Below, piece by piece: positions 43,619 through 53,293 of a DNA stretch of 64,000 nucleotides. This stretch comes from Flavobacterium cauense R2A-7. GTDB taxonomy: Bacteria; Bacteroidota; Bacteroidia; Flavobacteriales; Flavobacteriaceae. The stretch covers positions 186,001-250,000 of the forward strand of contig NZ_AVBI01000001.1 in NCBI RefSeq assembly GCF_000498475.1, in the 5' to 3' direction. Made by a program: the position numbers and the translations under genes. Each line of letters begins with the position of its first letter. Position 1 is the first letter of the stretch. The notes under the pieces were generated by a model, which saw only the letters and a program-made list of their open reading frames with translations, was not told where the DNA came from and searched no databases.

Positions 43619-45052
43619 ATGAAACACACCAAAGTTAAAGACCTGCTAAACAGTGCGCCGGGACTACATGAAGTAAAAGCAAAAGGATGGGTTAGAACAT
43701 TTAGAAACAATCAGTTTATCGCGTTGAACGACGGTTCAACCATCAATAATATTCAGTGTGTGGTTGATTTTGCAAACACCCCTGAGGAAACTTTAAAAAG
43801 AATTACAACCGGAGCCGCCGTTTGTGTGGTGGGAACTTTGGCCGAAAGTCAGGGTGCCGGGCAAAAAGTGGAAATCCAGGTATCCAAAATCGAAATCTTA
43901 GGGGATTCCGATCCGGAAAAATTTCCAATGCAGCCTAAAAAGCACTCGTTGGAATTCCTTAGAGAAAATGCACATTTACGCATCCGTACCAATGCTTTTG
44001 GCGCAATTATGCGTGTGCGTTCGACTTTAGCCTTTGCGGTACACCAATATTTTCAGGAAAAAGGATTTTTCTATGTAAACACACCTATTATTACTGGTTC
44101 GGATGCGGAAGGTGCAGGCGAAATGTTTAAAGTTACCGCTTTACCTTTCGACGGAACGCCAAGAACCGAAGAAGGCAAAGTAAACTACAAAGAAGATTTC
44201 TTCGGAAAAGAGACCAACCTTACCGTTTCAGGTCAGCTGGAAGGCGAAACCTATGCAATGGCGCTGGGTCAGATTTATACCTTCGGACCAACTTTCCGTG
44301 CGGAAAACTCCAACACATCCCGTCACTTGGCGGAATTCTGGATGATTGAGCCGGAAGTGGCGTTCAATAATTTGGCGGACAACATGGATTTGGCAGAAGA
44401 TTTCATCAAATACGTAATCAAATATACGGTGGACAAATGTGGTGACGATTTGAAATTCTTAGAACAACGTTTGATCGAAGAAGAAAAATCAAAACCGCAA
44501 GCCGACAGAAGCGAAATGGCTTTATTGGAGAAATTAAGCTTCGTAATGGACAACAATTTCAAACGTGTTTCGTACACGGAAGCTATTGACATCCTTAAAA
44601 ACTCCAAACCGAATAAAAACAAAAAATTCCAATATCCGGTTGACGATTGGGGCGTGGACTTACAAAGCGAGCACGAGCGTTTTCTAGTGGAAAAACACTT
44701 CAAGTGTCCGGTAATTTTATTCGATTATCCGGCAAACATCAAAGCGTTTTACATGCGTTTGAACGAAGACGGGAAAACCGTACGTGCCATGGATATTCTT
44801 TTCCCAGGCATTGGAGAAATCGTTGGAGGTTCTCAAAGAGAAGAGCGTTACGACGTACTTTTGGAAAAAATGAAAGCATTGGGTATTGACGAAAAAGAAT
44901 TGTACTGGTATTTAGACACAAGACGTTTCGGAAGTGCCGTTCACTCCGGATTCGGATTAGGTTTCGAGCGTTTAGTATTGTTCGTAACCGGCATGACCAA
45001 CATCCGTGATGTGATTCCATTCCCTAGAACTCCGCAAAACGCCGAGTTTTAA
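43619..45052 (+). CDS. asnS: Asparaginyl-tRNA synthetase
   Basis: A 477-residue class IIb synthetase. The N-terminal OB-fold (about 10-110, [18 protein letters not shown]) binds the anticodon. The catalytic core has motif 2 in [21 protein letters not shown] (given as residues about 226-246) and motif 3 as [16 protein letters not shown]. It charges tRNA-Asn directly, so the organism need not rely on the amidotransferase route. Length is normal. rpoN follows after 86 bases. Confidence 0.97.
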   Translation: MKHTKVKDLLNSAPGLHEVKAKGWVRTFRNNQFIALNDGSTINNIQCVVDFANTPEETLKRITTGAAVCVVGTLAESQGAGQKVEIQVSKIEILGDSDPEKFPMQPKKHSLEFLRENAHLRIRTNAFGAIMRVRSTLAFAVHQYFQEKGFFYVNTPIITGSDAEGAGEMFKVTALPFDGTPRTEEGKVNYKEDFFGKETNLTVSGQLEGETYAMALGQIYTFGPTFRAENSNTSRHLAEFWMIEPEVAFNNLADNMDLAEDFIKYVIKYTVDKCGDDLKFLEQRLIEEEKSKPQADRSEMALLEKLSFVMDNNFKRVSYTEAIDILKNSKPNKNKKFQYPVDDWGVDLQSEHERFLVEKHFKCPVILFDYPANIKAFYMRLNEDGKTVRAMDILFPGIGEIVGGSQREERYDVLLEKMKALGIDEKELYWYLDTRRFGSAVHSGFGLGFERLVLFVTGMTNIRDVIPFPRTPQNAEF

Positions 45053-45074
45053 TAAAATTTAGTTTATAGTTTAC

Positions 45075-45117
45075 AGTTCCAAGTTTCGAGTTTTTTAGTA
45101 ACTTTAGACTTGGAACT
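45075..45117. repeat. Inverted repeat between asnS and rpoN
   Basis: The 10-bp arms agttccaagt (45075-45084) and acttggaact (45108-45117) are perfect complements around a T-rich loop. It may be a weak terminator or attenuator; the following TTTT is short. Confidence 0.5.
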
Positions 45118-45138
45118 TTTACATAAAATCCACTGTAA

Positions 45139-46605
45139 ATGCTCAAACAGAATCTACAATTCAAGTTATCCCAAAAATTATCGCCCCAGCAAATCCAACT
45201 GATGAAGCTGATTCAATTGCCCACGCAGGCTTTTGAACAACGACTGAAAGAAGAATTGGTGGAAAATCCGGCATTGGAATCCGGAAAAGAAGATGCATTG
45301 GAAAACGACGATTACGAAGCGGAAAACGATTACGATGAGTATGATGATTTTGACAACGAACAAATTGACGCCGATGAGATCAACATCGATGAATACCTGA
45401 GCAACGACGAAACCCCGGATTACAAACTTCAGGCGAACAATTACAGCGACGACGATGAAGACCGAAGCTTGCCTTTCGCAGCACCGGTAAGTTTTCATCA
45501 GGATTTGATCAATCAGTTGAACACCTTTATCTTATCCGATGATGAGCGTGAAATCGCCGAATTCCTCGTAGGAAGCATTGACGACATGGGTTACATCCGC
45601 AGAACCGTTCAGGACATTGTGGACGACATGGCGTTTACCCAAGGTATTTATACCGACGAGAAAAACGTAGAGCGTATTTTACACATCATCCACCAACTGG
45701 AACCTACCGGTGTGGGCGCCCGTGACTTACAGGAATGTTTACTGTTGCAATTGCGTCACAAAACCCCAACCGATTCGGTGAGTTTGGCCATTGCGATTAT
45801 CGAGCAGCAATTTGACGCCTTTACAAAAAAACACTACGATAAATTACTACAGAAATTTGATGTTTCTCAGGAACAGTTGCGCAAAGCCATTGACGAAATT
45901 GAAAAACTGAACCCGAAACCGGGTGGCTCATTCGAAAGCAGTTCCAAAACCGTGGAGCATGTGGTGCCTGATTTTTCGATTCGCGTAGTAGACGGCGAAT
46001 TACAACTGACCTTAAACGGCAGAAATGCGCCGGAATTACATGTTTCCAAAGATTATCAGGAAATGCTGCAAACCTATAAGGATTCGAGAGAAAAATCGAA
46101 TGCCCAAAAAGATGCGGTGCAATTTATCAAACAAAAACTAGATTCGGCCAAATGGTTTATTGATGCCATCAAACAGCGCAACGAAACGCTTTTGGTAACC
46201 ATGAACGCCATTATGCATTACCAGCAGGAATATTTTATCGACGGCGACGAATCGAAGTTGAAACCAATGATTCTAAAAGATATTGCCGATATGATTGGTC
46301 TTGACATTTCGACGATTTCGCGTGTAGCCAACAGCAAGTATGTGGAAACGCCTTACGGCACAAAACTGATTAAGGAATTCTTCTCGGAAGCAATGAAAAA
46401 CGACCAGGGCGAAGACGTTTCTACGATAGAAATCAAAAAAATACTGAAATCGGTAATTGAAGAAGAAGACAAGCAAAAACCGTTACCGGACGATAAATTA
46501 GCCGAAATCCTAAAAGAAAAAGGCTATCCGATTGCCCGACGCACCATTGCGAAATACCGTGAACTGATGGACATTCCGGTCGCACGCATGCGCAAGAAAA
46601 TATAG
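45139..46605 (+). CDS. rpoN: RNA polymerase sigma-54 factor
   Basis: A 488-residue sigma-54. Region I at the N-terminus (residues 1-60) is Gln/Leu-rich: LSQKLSPQQIQLMKLIQ and EELVENPALE. A strongly acidic region II follows (about 55-110). The core-binding domain and HTH come next, and the RpoN box is ARRTIAKYRE near the C-terminus. It directs transcription of activator-dependent promoters. It lies after asnS and before element copy D. Its regulon is not visible here. Confidence 0.97.
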   Translation: MLKQNLQFKLSQKLSPQQIQLMKLIQLPTQAFEQRLKEELVENPALESGKEDALENDDYEAENDYDEYDDFDNEQIDADEINIDEYLSNDETPDYKLQANNYSDDDEDRSLPFAAPVSFHQDLINQLNTFILSDDEREIAEFLVGSIDDMGYIRRTVQDIVDDMAFTQGIYTDEKNVERILHIIHQLEPTGVGARDLQECLLLQLRHKTPTDSVSLAIAIIEQQFDAFTKKHYDKLLQKFDVSQEQLRKAIDEIEKLNPKPGGSFESSSKTVEHVVPDFSIRVVDGELQLTLNGRNAPELHVSKDYQEMLQTYKDSREKSNAQKDAVQFIKQKLDSAKWFIDAIKQRNETLLVTMNAIMHYQQEYFIDGDESKLKPMILKDIADMIGLDISTISRVANSKYVETPYGTKLIKEFFSEAMKNDQGEDVSTIEIKKILKSVIEEEDKQKPLPDDKLAEILKEKGYPIARRTIAKYRELMDIPVARMRKKI

Positions 46606-46632
46606 GTAACCCGATAAAAAAAGACGAAAACC

Positions 46633-46757
46633 GTCCAGCCCTGATGGAAGTGGCATCCTTTTTTTGTTGGCTGAGGCTCTCGAAGCCAACAAAAAAAGAT
46701 ACAGCGTACAGCAGGAATTGCGAAACCAAAAAGACACCAAGCCACTCGCTTCAAAAA
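46633..46757. repeat. Dispersed intergenic hairpin element, copy D
   Basis: A perfect 15-bp stem (46658-46672 with 46684-46698) closes the loop GAGGCTCTCGA, identical to copy A though the stem sequence differs. Flanks are cagccctgatggaagtggcat and gatacagcgtacagcagg, then a trailing aagccactcgcttc, as in copies B and C. It lies directly after rpoN. Confidence 0.8.
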
Positions 46758-46766
46758 AACAACTAA

Positions 46767-47381
46767 ATGGATTTAAAAAAAATACTTCCGTTTTTTTCCT
46801 ATCTCTTTCATCCGTTGTTCATTTCGGTGTATGCGGCCTTGTTTTATTTTTTTGTCACCAAGGACTTTTTCTATCCCTACGAAATTTTCCTGATTTTGTT
46901 CCAGATTGCCATTCTAACCGTTTTTTTACCGATTTCAATGTATTTCCTTTTAAAATCTCTGGGATTGGCCAAATCCAGCATCATGCTGCACGAAAAAAAG
47001 GAACGGCGTTTACCGTTGGCTTTTCAGGCAATGTTTTATCTGGTATTGATTGAACACAGTTTTTCTACGGTAGTGGTTCCCGAACTGTATTATTTCTTTC
47101 TGGGAGCGTTAATCAGCACCATTTTAACGCTAATTCTTATTGTCCTTCATTTTAAAGCGAGCATCCATATGATTGCCATGACCGGCATGACGTTGTTCAT
47201 TATCGCAATCTCGATGCATTACGGCATCCCTTTTGTGAGCCTGATTGCTTTCCTGATTATAATGGTTGGTTTTGTCGCCTCTTCCCGTTTGTACATGCAG
47301 GCGCATACAATGAAAGAACTATTGGTGGGAATTCTGGTGGGAACCCTTCCTCAGATTGCGCTTTGGCATTTTTGGCTATAA
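46767..47381 (+). CDS. PAP2-phosphatase-like membrane protein with altered catalytic motifs
   Basis: A 204-residue protein with five or six membrane helices. Three pieces resemble the PAP2 phosphatase motifs: EKKERRLP near residue 76 (K-x-RP-like), ASIHM near 131 (like PSGH), and SRLYMQAHTMKE (like SRx5Hx3D with Glu for Asp) near 172-183. The key His and Arg appear present but the last Asp is Glu. It may be a divergent lipid phosphatase or an inactive relative. It converges on the barrel gene with a 6-base overlap. The call is moderate. Confidence 0.6.
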   Translation: MDLKKILPFFSYLFHPLFISVYAALFYFFVTKDFFYPYEIFLILFQIAILTVFLPISMYFLLKSLGLAKSSIMLHEKKERRLPLAFQAMFYLVLIEHSFSTVVVPELYYFFLGALISTILTLILIVLHFKASIHMIAMTGMTLFIIAISMHYGIPFVSLIAFLIIMVGFVASSRLYMQAHTMKELLVGILVGTLPQIALWHFWL

Positions 47382-48056
47382 GATATAAAACATGAAGCCA
47401 ATGTTCAGATCCGACAGTTTCGACCCGTTTTTAAATATTGGGTTTAGACCGTAATAAACATGAATATTCCAGGTATTGTAACCCGTGGAAACATACATCC
47501 CATATTGCCATTTATTGATATTATTGTCGACATTAGATGTTTCACTCCCAATAGAAGTCGACTCTAGTTTCAGATTGGTATTGAAAACATAACGCGCCTT
47601 AAGACCGGTATAAACCCTCCAAAACTTATGACTATCGTAGGTTGCATTTCGCCAACGAATTTCCAAAGGAACCTCAATACTGTGCGACACTATTCTGGTT
47701 TTAACATCCTCTGAAGGAACCGGAGGATTATCTGAAAAAAGATCGTTGGTACTGATAAACTGTTTAATATTATTATAAGAATAACCGATACCGGGAGCTA
47801 TAGCCCAATGTCTGTTTTTGGAAATCGGAAAATCCCTCATAAAACCAGCCGAAATACTCGGAGAAAAAGAAAACTGTTTGAAACCGTCAGGACTGTTCTG
47901 AACCAGATTATAGCTTAAGGCTACATAAAACTGATCTTCTCTGAATAAAGAATCAACCACTTTTACATTTTCTGTCTTGGTTGCAGCACCAACCTCCTGA
48001 GCAAAAACATAATGAGGTACAATTACAAATAAAGTCAACAATAAAAACTTATGCAT
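47376..48056 (-). CDS. Outer-membrane beta-barrel protein (PorT-like hypothetical)
   Basis: A 226-residue protein with a signal peptide (about 1-20, ending VFAQE). The rest is alternating hydrophobic strands (FYVALSYNLVQNS, SISAGFMRDF, YVSTGYNTW-like), ending LNIGFMFYIL, typical of eight-stranded barrels of the PorT/outer-membrane beta-barrel group. Function is unknown. A terminator and tRNA-Ser gene lie upstream on the same strand. Confidence 0.75.
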   Translation of the reverse strand: MHKFLLLTLFVIVPHYVFAQEVGAATKTENVKVVDSLFREDQFYVALSYNLVQNSPDGFKQFSFSPSISAGFMRDFPISKNRHWAIAPGIGYSYNNIKQFISTNDLFSDNPPVPSEDVKTRIVSHSIEVPLEIRWRNATYDSHKFWRVYTGLKARYVFNTNLKLESTSIGSETSNVDNNINKWQYGMYVSTGYNTWNIHVYYGLNPIFKNGSKLSDLNIGFMFYIL

Positions 48057-48086
48057 ACTGTTTGATTTTCTCTACTAAGGTAATAA

Positions 48087-48120
48087 AAAAAGGCAATCCG
48101 CAGATTGCCTTTTTATTTTT
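48087..48120 (-). terminator. Terminator between tRNA-Ser and the barrel gene
   Basis: Stem aaaaggcaatc/gattgcctttt with A-rich sequence that becomes a U-run on the minus transcript. It would end the tRNA transcript before the barrel gene. Confidence 0.8.
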
Positions 48121-48123
48121 TCG

Positions 48124-48210
48124 CAGAGAGGAAGGGATTCGAACCCTCGATACAGTTACCCATATACTAGCTTTCCAGGCTAGCTCCTTCAACCACTCGG
48201 ACACCTCTCT
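48124..48210 (-). tRNA. tRNA-Ser(GGA)
   Basis: An 87-base class II tRNA with the 5' acceptor strand AGAGAGG pairing with CCTCTCT. The anticodon stem is ctagc/gctag with loop CTGGAAA, giving anticodon GGA (reads UCC/UCU). A long variable arm (atatgggtaactgtat region) and GTTCGAATCC T-arm identify serine. CCA is not encoded. A terminator follows. Confidence 0.95.
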
Positions 48211-48271
48211 AAATTGAGATTGCGAAATAACGACTTTATTTTGTTATTCTAAAGCTTTATTTCAAAAATTT

Positions 48272-49300
48272 TTAGGTCAATTCACCTTGAACCGCTGTTT
48301 CGAAAGCATTTTTAAAATCCGAAGAAGAAACCTGTTGCCCCAAAAGGTACATCAGTTTAGTAATTGCCGCTTCAGTGGTGATATCATGACCCGAAATCAC
48401 ACCGATTTTTTTCAGCTCCATCCCGGTTTCATATTTATTCATATTTACACTTCCGCCGGAACATTGCGTCACATTGATTACATGAAGCCCTTTGTTGATT
48501 GCTTTTTCCAGAATGGTTATAAACCAGTCTTCCGTTGGGGCGTTACCGGCGCCATACGTTTCCAATACGACACCTTTTAAATTCGGAATGTGCAAGATGG
48601 CATGCAAAACACTTTCGTTAATGCCCGGAAACATTTTTACCACTACCACATTATCATCAAAAGTTTTGTTGACTTTTAGTTTTTCTCCCGTTGTTTTCTT
48701 TAGCAACAAATCTGTATTTACTTTCAAATCCACACCTGATTCGGCTAATTCAGGATAATTGGGTGAGGAAAAAGCATTGAAATGTTCGGCGCTTATTTTA
48801 GTGGTACGGTTACCACGGTATAATTTGTATTCAAAATACAATCCGACTTCTGTAACGATAGGCTGGTTGTTGTTTTGGAGCGAGGCAATCTGAATCGCGG
48901 TAATCAGGTTTTCTTTGGCATCAGTACGCAAATCGCCAATCGGCAATTGAGACCCCGTAAATATGACCGGTTTGGTCAGATTCTCCAGCATAAAACTCAG
49001 TGCCGATGCAGAATACGACATCGTATCCGAACCGTGCAGCACTACAAATCCGTCAAAAAAATTGTAATTTTCTTCAACAGCTTCCGCTATGGCCACCCAT
49101 TTATCGGGATTCATATTGGAAGAGTCAATCGGATCTTTAAACGAAAACGTTTCGATATCGCAATCCAGCAATTTTAATTCGGGGATATTGTGCAGTAATT
49201 CGTCGAAGTTGAATGCTTTCAGCACACCGGTTTCGAAATCTTTCACCATTCCGATTGTCCCACCCGTGTAAACCAACAGTATTTTCGGTTTATTCGACAT
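48272..49300 (-). CDS. ansA: Type I L-asparaginase
   Basis: A 342-residue cytosolic asparaginase. The first nucleophile region is LVYTGGTIGM with Thr near residue 12-15. The second is VVLHGSDTMSYSASAL with Thr, Asp and Lys nearby. There is no signal peptide, fitting the low-affinity type I enzyme. It hydrolyses asparagine to aspartate and ammonia. It overlaps the start of the upstream acyltransferase-like gene by 11 bases (49290-49300), so they are coupled. Confidence 0.94.
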   Translation of the reverse strand: MSNKPKILLVYTGGTIGMVKDFETGVLKAFNFDELLHNIPELKLLDCDIETFSFKDPIDSSNMNPDKWVAIAEAVEENYNFFDGFVVLHGSDTMSYSASALSFMLENLTKPVIFTGSQLPIGDLRTDAKENLITAIQIASLQNNNQPIVTEVGLYFEYKLYRGNRTTKISAEHFNAFSSPNYPELAESGVDLKVNTDLLLKKTTGEKLKVNKTFDDNVVVVKMFPGINESVLHAILHIPNLKGVVLETYGAGNAPTEDWFITILEKAINKGLHVINVTQCSGGSVNMNKYETGMELKKIGVISGHDITTEAAITKLMYLLGQQVSSSDFKNAFETAVQGELT

Positions 49301-50426
49301 TCTGATATTTCAATTTATTAACTACCGGATTGGCATACATCGCCAAAAAGCTTTCTTTCAAAGCATTCACTTCGCTTCCCAAACGCATTTCCAAGCGACG
49401 TTCGAAAAGTTGCTTTTCTTTCTCGGTATATTGATTTGAGAACTGATTGGTATTGTGAATCAAATCGTAGGCAATGAAATTCGTAGGCCATAACTTGTAG
49501 GTCGACAAAATAGAATCGTCAATTACCTGTGCCAAGGCCTGAATTTGTTTGTTATTATTGTCATTTTCAGACATAATCTTGTCCAATTCGGTATCCAAAA
49601 CATCACCCACATGAATATGGATTCGCTTTTTCTGACCGATGATTCCACTGATTAACGTGATAAAATCCTCATTTTTTTCTTTAATGTAGATTTCATCATT
49701 GGCTTCCGCCATAAGTTGCGGCATTTTTAAAGCATCGGTGGGATCGTATTCGTAGGAAATGGAAACCGGAACAATTCTGATTTTCTTAAAATAATCCATC
49801 AGATTTTCTTCATCCGAAGCCATCGCCAACATTTTCAACACTCCTTGGTGGGTAGCATCATTCCCGTCTTTGGTTCTTCCTTCACGCTGTGCAATCCAAA
49901 CCGAACGGTTTTCTTTGGAAAGCAAATGATAAATGAACTCCGACATTAGTTTCGAGCTTTGCAACAATTCCCTTGGCGACAAGCCACGGCGAACCAAAAA
50001 GTTTCTGTTAAGTTTAGAAAGCGTCAACAAAAAAGATTTCTGTACCAAATTATCCCCGATTGCCGAAGCTGTCATAACCAATCCGTGATCAAACAAACTC
50101 ACATTCAGCAAGGAAGTATCCAAAATGATATCGCGGTGGTTGGAAATGAAAAGATACGAAGTGTTGGGCTCCAGTTTTTCAAAACCGGAAGTAGTCAATC
50201 CGTCCGAACTGCGTTCCAAAACGCGCTGGATGGACTGGTAAATGAAATTAACCTGAAAATCACGAATGGAATGTGTTCTTTTCAACTGTTCCATCCAAAC
50301 TGATTCTTCCACATCGGGAAAAGTAAAACTCATCAGCGCTTTCATCATTGGATGATTGGCAACGCTTTGAATGGCTGTATTTACTTCGCTGTCATAAAAC
50401 TGGCGAATCGAGTCGAACTTTGGCAT
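49290..50426 (-). CDS. Glycerol-phosphate acyltransferase-like protein
   Basis: A 378-residue protein. The acyltransferase motif reads SNHRDIILDTSLL (about residues 93-105). In canonical PlsC the spacing is HX4D but here the His and the last Asp are five residues apart (HRDIILD); an Asp also follows the Arg. Downstream motifs WIAQREGRTKDG and VPVSISYEYDP are typical of acyl-CoA or acyl-ACP transferases. There is no signal peptide or obvious membrane helix. Members in Bacteroidota are usually annotated as 1-acyl-glycerol-3-phosphate acyltransferase. It overlaps ansA downstream. Confidence 0.8.
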   Translation of the reverse strand: MPKFDSIRQFYDSEVNTAIQSVANHPMMKALMSFTFPDVEESVWMEQLKRTHSIRDFQVNFIYQSIQRVLERSSDGLTTSGFEKLEPNTSYLFISNHRDIILDTSLLNVSLFDHGLVMTASAIGDNLVQKSFLLTLSKLNRNFLVRRGLSPRELLQSSKLMSEFIYHLLSKENRSVWIAQREGRTKDGNDATHQGVLKMLAMASDEENLMDYFKKIRIVPVSISYEYDPTDALKMPQLMAEANDEIYIKEKNEDFITLISGIIGQKKRIHIHVGDVLDTELDKIMSENDNNNKQIQALAQVIDDSILSTYKLWPTNFIAYDLIHNTNQFSNQYTEKEKQLFERRLEMRLGSEVNALKESFLAMYANPVVNKLKYQNVE

Positions 50427-50489
50427 TAGTTAATTTTTTAACAATTCACAAATGAACGAAATTTTTATGAATCAAAGGGCATTTCTTTG

Positions 50490-51257
50490 TTAAATCCCGA
50501 AAATTTCACGCGAATTTTCGGTTGTAATTCGGGCAATTTCGGCTACGGGCAATTGATAAATTTCAGAAAGCTTTTCGGCTACCAAGGTTACATAACTGCT
50601 TTCGTTGCGTTTTCCGCGGTACGGCACGGGCGCCAAATATGGCGAATCGGTTTCCAAAACGATGTGTTTAAGGTCGATTTGACGCAAAAACTGATCGATT
50701 TTTCCGTTTTTAAACGTTACCACTCCACCAATTCCCAATTTCATATTGTAGGAAATAGCTTGTAATGCCTGCTCGTACGTTCCCGAAAAACAATGAAAGA
50801 TCCCAAATAAATCGTCGGATTTTTCCAACTCCAACACTTCAAAAATTTCGTCGAAAGCTTCACGACAATGAATGTTAATTGGTAATTTGTATTTTTTTGC
50901 CCATTGAATCTGTTTCTGAAACGCGATTTTCTGGATTTCTAAAGTCGTTTTATCCCAATACAAATCAATCCCGATTTCACCGATGGCGGTAAACTTACGC
51001 TTGGCCAATTCGGTTTCCACATGCGCCAGTTCGGCTTCGTAGTTTTCCTTTACATAACAAGGATGCAAACCCATCATCAGGAAAATATTGTCGGGATACT
51101 GTTGTTCCAAATCGTACATTTTCTGGGTATACGAGGCGTCGATTGCCGGAATAAAAAACCGTTTTACTCCATTATTTATGGCGCGTTCGATCATCTCGGT
51201 GCGGTCTTCGGCAAATTCTTCGGAATACAAATGGGTGTGGGTATCGGTAAAAATCAT
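50490..51257 (-). CDS. TatD family metal-dependent hydrolase
   Basis: A 255-residue enzyme. The metal-ligand motif THTHLYSEEF is at 5-14, with EIGIDLYWDK, INIHCREAFDE, FHCFSGTYEQA and LETDSPYLAP following. TatD proteins act as magnesium-dependent 3'-5' exonucleases or deoxyribonucleases. Length and motif order are typical (about 255-265). It is separated from the acyltransferase gene by 63 bases. Divergent to it is the retropepsin-like gene. Confidence 0.95.
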   Translation of the reverse strand: MIFTDTHTHLYSEEFAEDRTEMIERAINNGVKRFFIPAIDASYTQKMYDLEQQYPDNIFLMMGLHPCYVKENYEAELAHVETELAKRKFTAIGEIGIDLYWDKTTLEIQKIAFQKQIQWAKKYKLPINIHCREAFDEIFEVLELEKSDDLFGIFHCFSGTYEQALQAISYNMKLGIGGVVTFKNGKIDQFLRQIDLKHIVLETDSPYLAPVPYRGKRNESSYVTLVAEKLSEIYQLPVAEIARITTENSREIFGI

Positions 51258-51344
51258 TTTCAGTAACTATATTTCAAAGCCGCAAAGTTACAAAGTTCCC
51301 TTTTGATAATCGGATAATTGGATAATTAAGATTATTTTTGAGTT

Positions 51345-51782
51345 ATGGAAAACCTACACAAACTGCTAAAAAAGGAAGGCTACAAAAAAATAAAATTCAA
51401 AGTCTCCAAAACCCAACATCTTTTAATAAAAGCTAAAGTGAATGGCATTTTAGGGGATTTTATTCTAGACACGGGAGCCTCCAACAGTTGCATCGGTTTT
51501 GACAGTGTGGATTATTTCAATATTATCGCCAAAGATTCCCCCACCAAAGCCGCCGGAGCCGGGGGAACCGGAATGTACACCCAAATGGCAACCAACAACT
51601 TACTACAGCTCTCGCATTGGAAAACCACTGATTTTTCGTTGGTTATTTTCGACATGAGTCACGTGAATCTGGCCCTGCAGCAATACAATGCCAAAGCGGT
51701 TCATGGGATAATCGGGGCCGACATCCTGTTACAAGGAAAAGCAATTATTGATTATTACAATCATTATTTCTATTTAAAATAA
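51345..51782 (+). CDS. Retropepsin-like aspartic protease
   Basis: A 145-residue protein with the clan AA motif FILDTGASNSCIG (catalytic Asp42, Thr43, Gly44). A flap-like glycine-rich segment (AAGAGGTGMYT, about residues 78-90) and the helix region VHGIIGADILLQGKAIIDY follow. It has no signal peptide. A single-domain protease of this size must dimerise to form an active site. Bacterial relatives are poorly studied. It ends 2 bases before the convergent MFS gene stop. Confidence 0.85.
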   Translation: MENLHKLLKKEGYKKIKFKVSKTQHLLIKAKVNGILGDFILDTGASNSCIGFDSVDYFNIIAKDSPTKAAGAGGTGMYTQMATNNLLQLSHWKTTDFSLVIFDMSHVNLALQQYNAKAVHGIIGADILLQGKAIIDYYNHYFYLK

Positions 51783-51784
51783 AA

Positions 51785-52999
51785 TCAGAAATTCTTTTTG
51801 AGGGTTCGATAGGCAATGACGCTGCTGGCAATCATTAAGATTCCTCCTAAAATAAAATGCGCTCCCGCAAACTTAAACGGTGCCTCATCGTGGGTGAAAA
51901 AGTAAAACGTATTCGCCATTAAAGGTGGCCCGATAATAGAAGTGGCGCTCATCAGACTGGCCAACATTCCCTGAATTTCGCCTTGTTCCGAAGCCGGAAC
52001 CGTAGACGAAATCACTGATTGCAGTGCCGGTCCCGCAATTCCACCCAAGCAATACGGAATCAGAAACACAAACATCATCCAGCCCTGTGTGGCGAACGCA
52101 AAAAGAAACATTCCAACCGCATATAAAAACAATCCGACATAAATACTTTTACTGTTGCCCAATTTGGGATTAATCCATCGAATTAATCCGCCCTGCACAA
52201 TACCGACCAATAAACCGATGACGCCCAACGAAATCCCCACCATCCTTTCGTTCCAATTAAAACGGTACATAGTGAAATAACTCCAGTTGCTCTGCACGGC
52301 ATGTCCGCCGATGTACACCAATACCAAGGCGGCCACTAAACCAATTAGAGACGGGTATTTTTTCAGATTTAACAAAGCGCTTACCGGATTGGCACGTTTC
52401 CAACTGAAGTCTCTTCGATTGGCTTTAGATAAGGATTCCGGCAGAATGAAATACCCGTATAAAAAGTTTATAAAACAAAGGAAAGCAGCGGCGTAAAACG
52501 GAATACGCGACCCGTATTGCCCTAAAATCCCTCCGATTACCGGCCCGATGATAAATCCTAAACCGAAGGCTGCCCCAATCATTCCGAAATTTTTGGCGCG
52601 ATTGGTTTCGTCACTCACATCCGCAATATAAGCGGTTGCCGTGGTAATGCTGGCACCTGTTAATCCAGCCAGAATTCTTCCGATAAACAACCAGGCAATT
52701 GTGGGCGCAAAAGCGAGCAAAAGATAATCCATGGCGAAAAAGAAAAGCGAAAATAAAATAATCGGTCGGCGTCCGAATTTATCGCTCAGATTGCCGATTA
52801 ACGGCGCAAACAAAAACTGCGTCATTGCATAAGCAAAAGTCAGCCAGCCACCGTATTGGGAAGCCACGCTGATGTCGCCATGAATCAATTCGGCAATTAA
52901 TTTCGGAATTACCGGAATGATGATACCCCATCCGATAATATCGATTAGCATGGTTATGAATATAAACCCTACAGCGGCCGATTTTTTGTTTGCTTTCAT
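51785..52999 (-). CDS. Major facilitator superfamily transporter (TetA-like)
   Basis: A 404-residue transporter from the ATG at 52999 ([12 protein letters not shown]); the open frame extends 66 residues upstream without family similarity, so that start is rejected. It has twelve predicted helices, the MFS motif [13 protein letters not shown] after TM2, and [16 protein letters not shown] in TM1. It resembles tetracycline-type drug:proton antiporters. The substrate is unknown. It is monocistronic, convergent with the retropepsin-like gene, and has no clear regulator nearby. Confidence 0.88.
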   Translation of the reverse strand: MKANKKSAAVGFIFITMLIDIIGWGIIIPVIPKLIAELIHGDISVASQYGGWLTFAYAMTQFLFAPLIGNLSDKFGRRPIILFSLFFFAMDYLLLAFAPTIAWLFIGRILAGLTGASITTATAYIADVSDETNRAKNFGMIGAAFGLGFIIGPVIGGILGQYGSRIPFYAAAFLCFINFLYGYFILPESLSKANRRDFSWKRANPVSALLNLKKYPSLIGLVAALVLVYIGGHAVQSNWSYFTMYRFNWNERMVGISLGVIGLLVGIVQGGLIRWINPKLGNSKSIYVGLFLYAVGMFLFAFATQGWMMFVFLIPYCLGGIAGPALQSVISSTVPASEQGEIQGMLASLMSATSIIGPPLMANTFYFFTHDEAPFKFAGAHFILGGILMIASSVIAYRTLKKNF

Positions 53000-53190
53000 A
53001 AAAAATTTTAAAAAAGTAAACCTACAAAAAACTTGTCTGAAAACCGCCTGCTCGCTGTAAAATATGAATTCACCAAATGGCGGGGGAGTATTGGCATAGC
53101 AACTAAAATTACGAAACGATTGTTTTTTCATTTTCTCAACTATAAAATTTTTAAAACGTGTTTTTTGATTAAAAGCATTACTTACTTTTT

Positions 53191-53262
53191 TTGTCATTTC
53201 GAGGGACGAGAAATCACATCAAGTTATTCCGTTATGAGATTCCTCCTTCATCGGAATGACAA
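53191..53262. repeat. Dispersed-type inverted repeat (TGTCATTTCGA)
   Basis: ttgtcatttcga (53191-53202) and tcggaatgacaa (53251-53262) are near-perfect complements (one mismatch) around a 48-base interior containing gagaaatcacatc and gagattcctcc. This resembles the GTCATTTCGA intergenic repeats seen in many Bacteroidota. It lies within the 437-base gap 53000-53436; the rest holds no gene apart from the 46-bp element at 53294-53339. Confidence 0.7.
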
Positions 53263-53293
53263 ACGGGCTGAAAATACTTTTCAAAATATCACC

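Noticed and set aside
45178..45498. Minus-strand ORF of 106 residues opposite rpoN
   Set aside because: Its hydrophobic valine/isoleucine runs come from the reverse of acidic codons in rpoN region II; no RBS or family match.
51785..53197. Longer MFS protein starting at 53197
   Set aside because: The first 66 residues are not transporter-like; the ATG at 52999 begins a typical MFS N-terminus.
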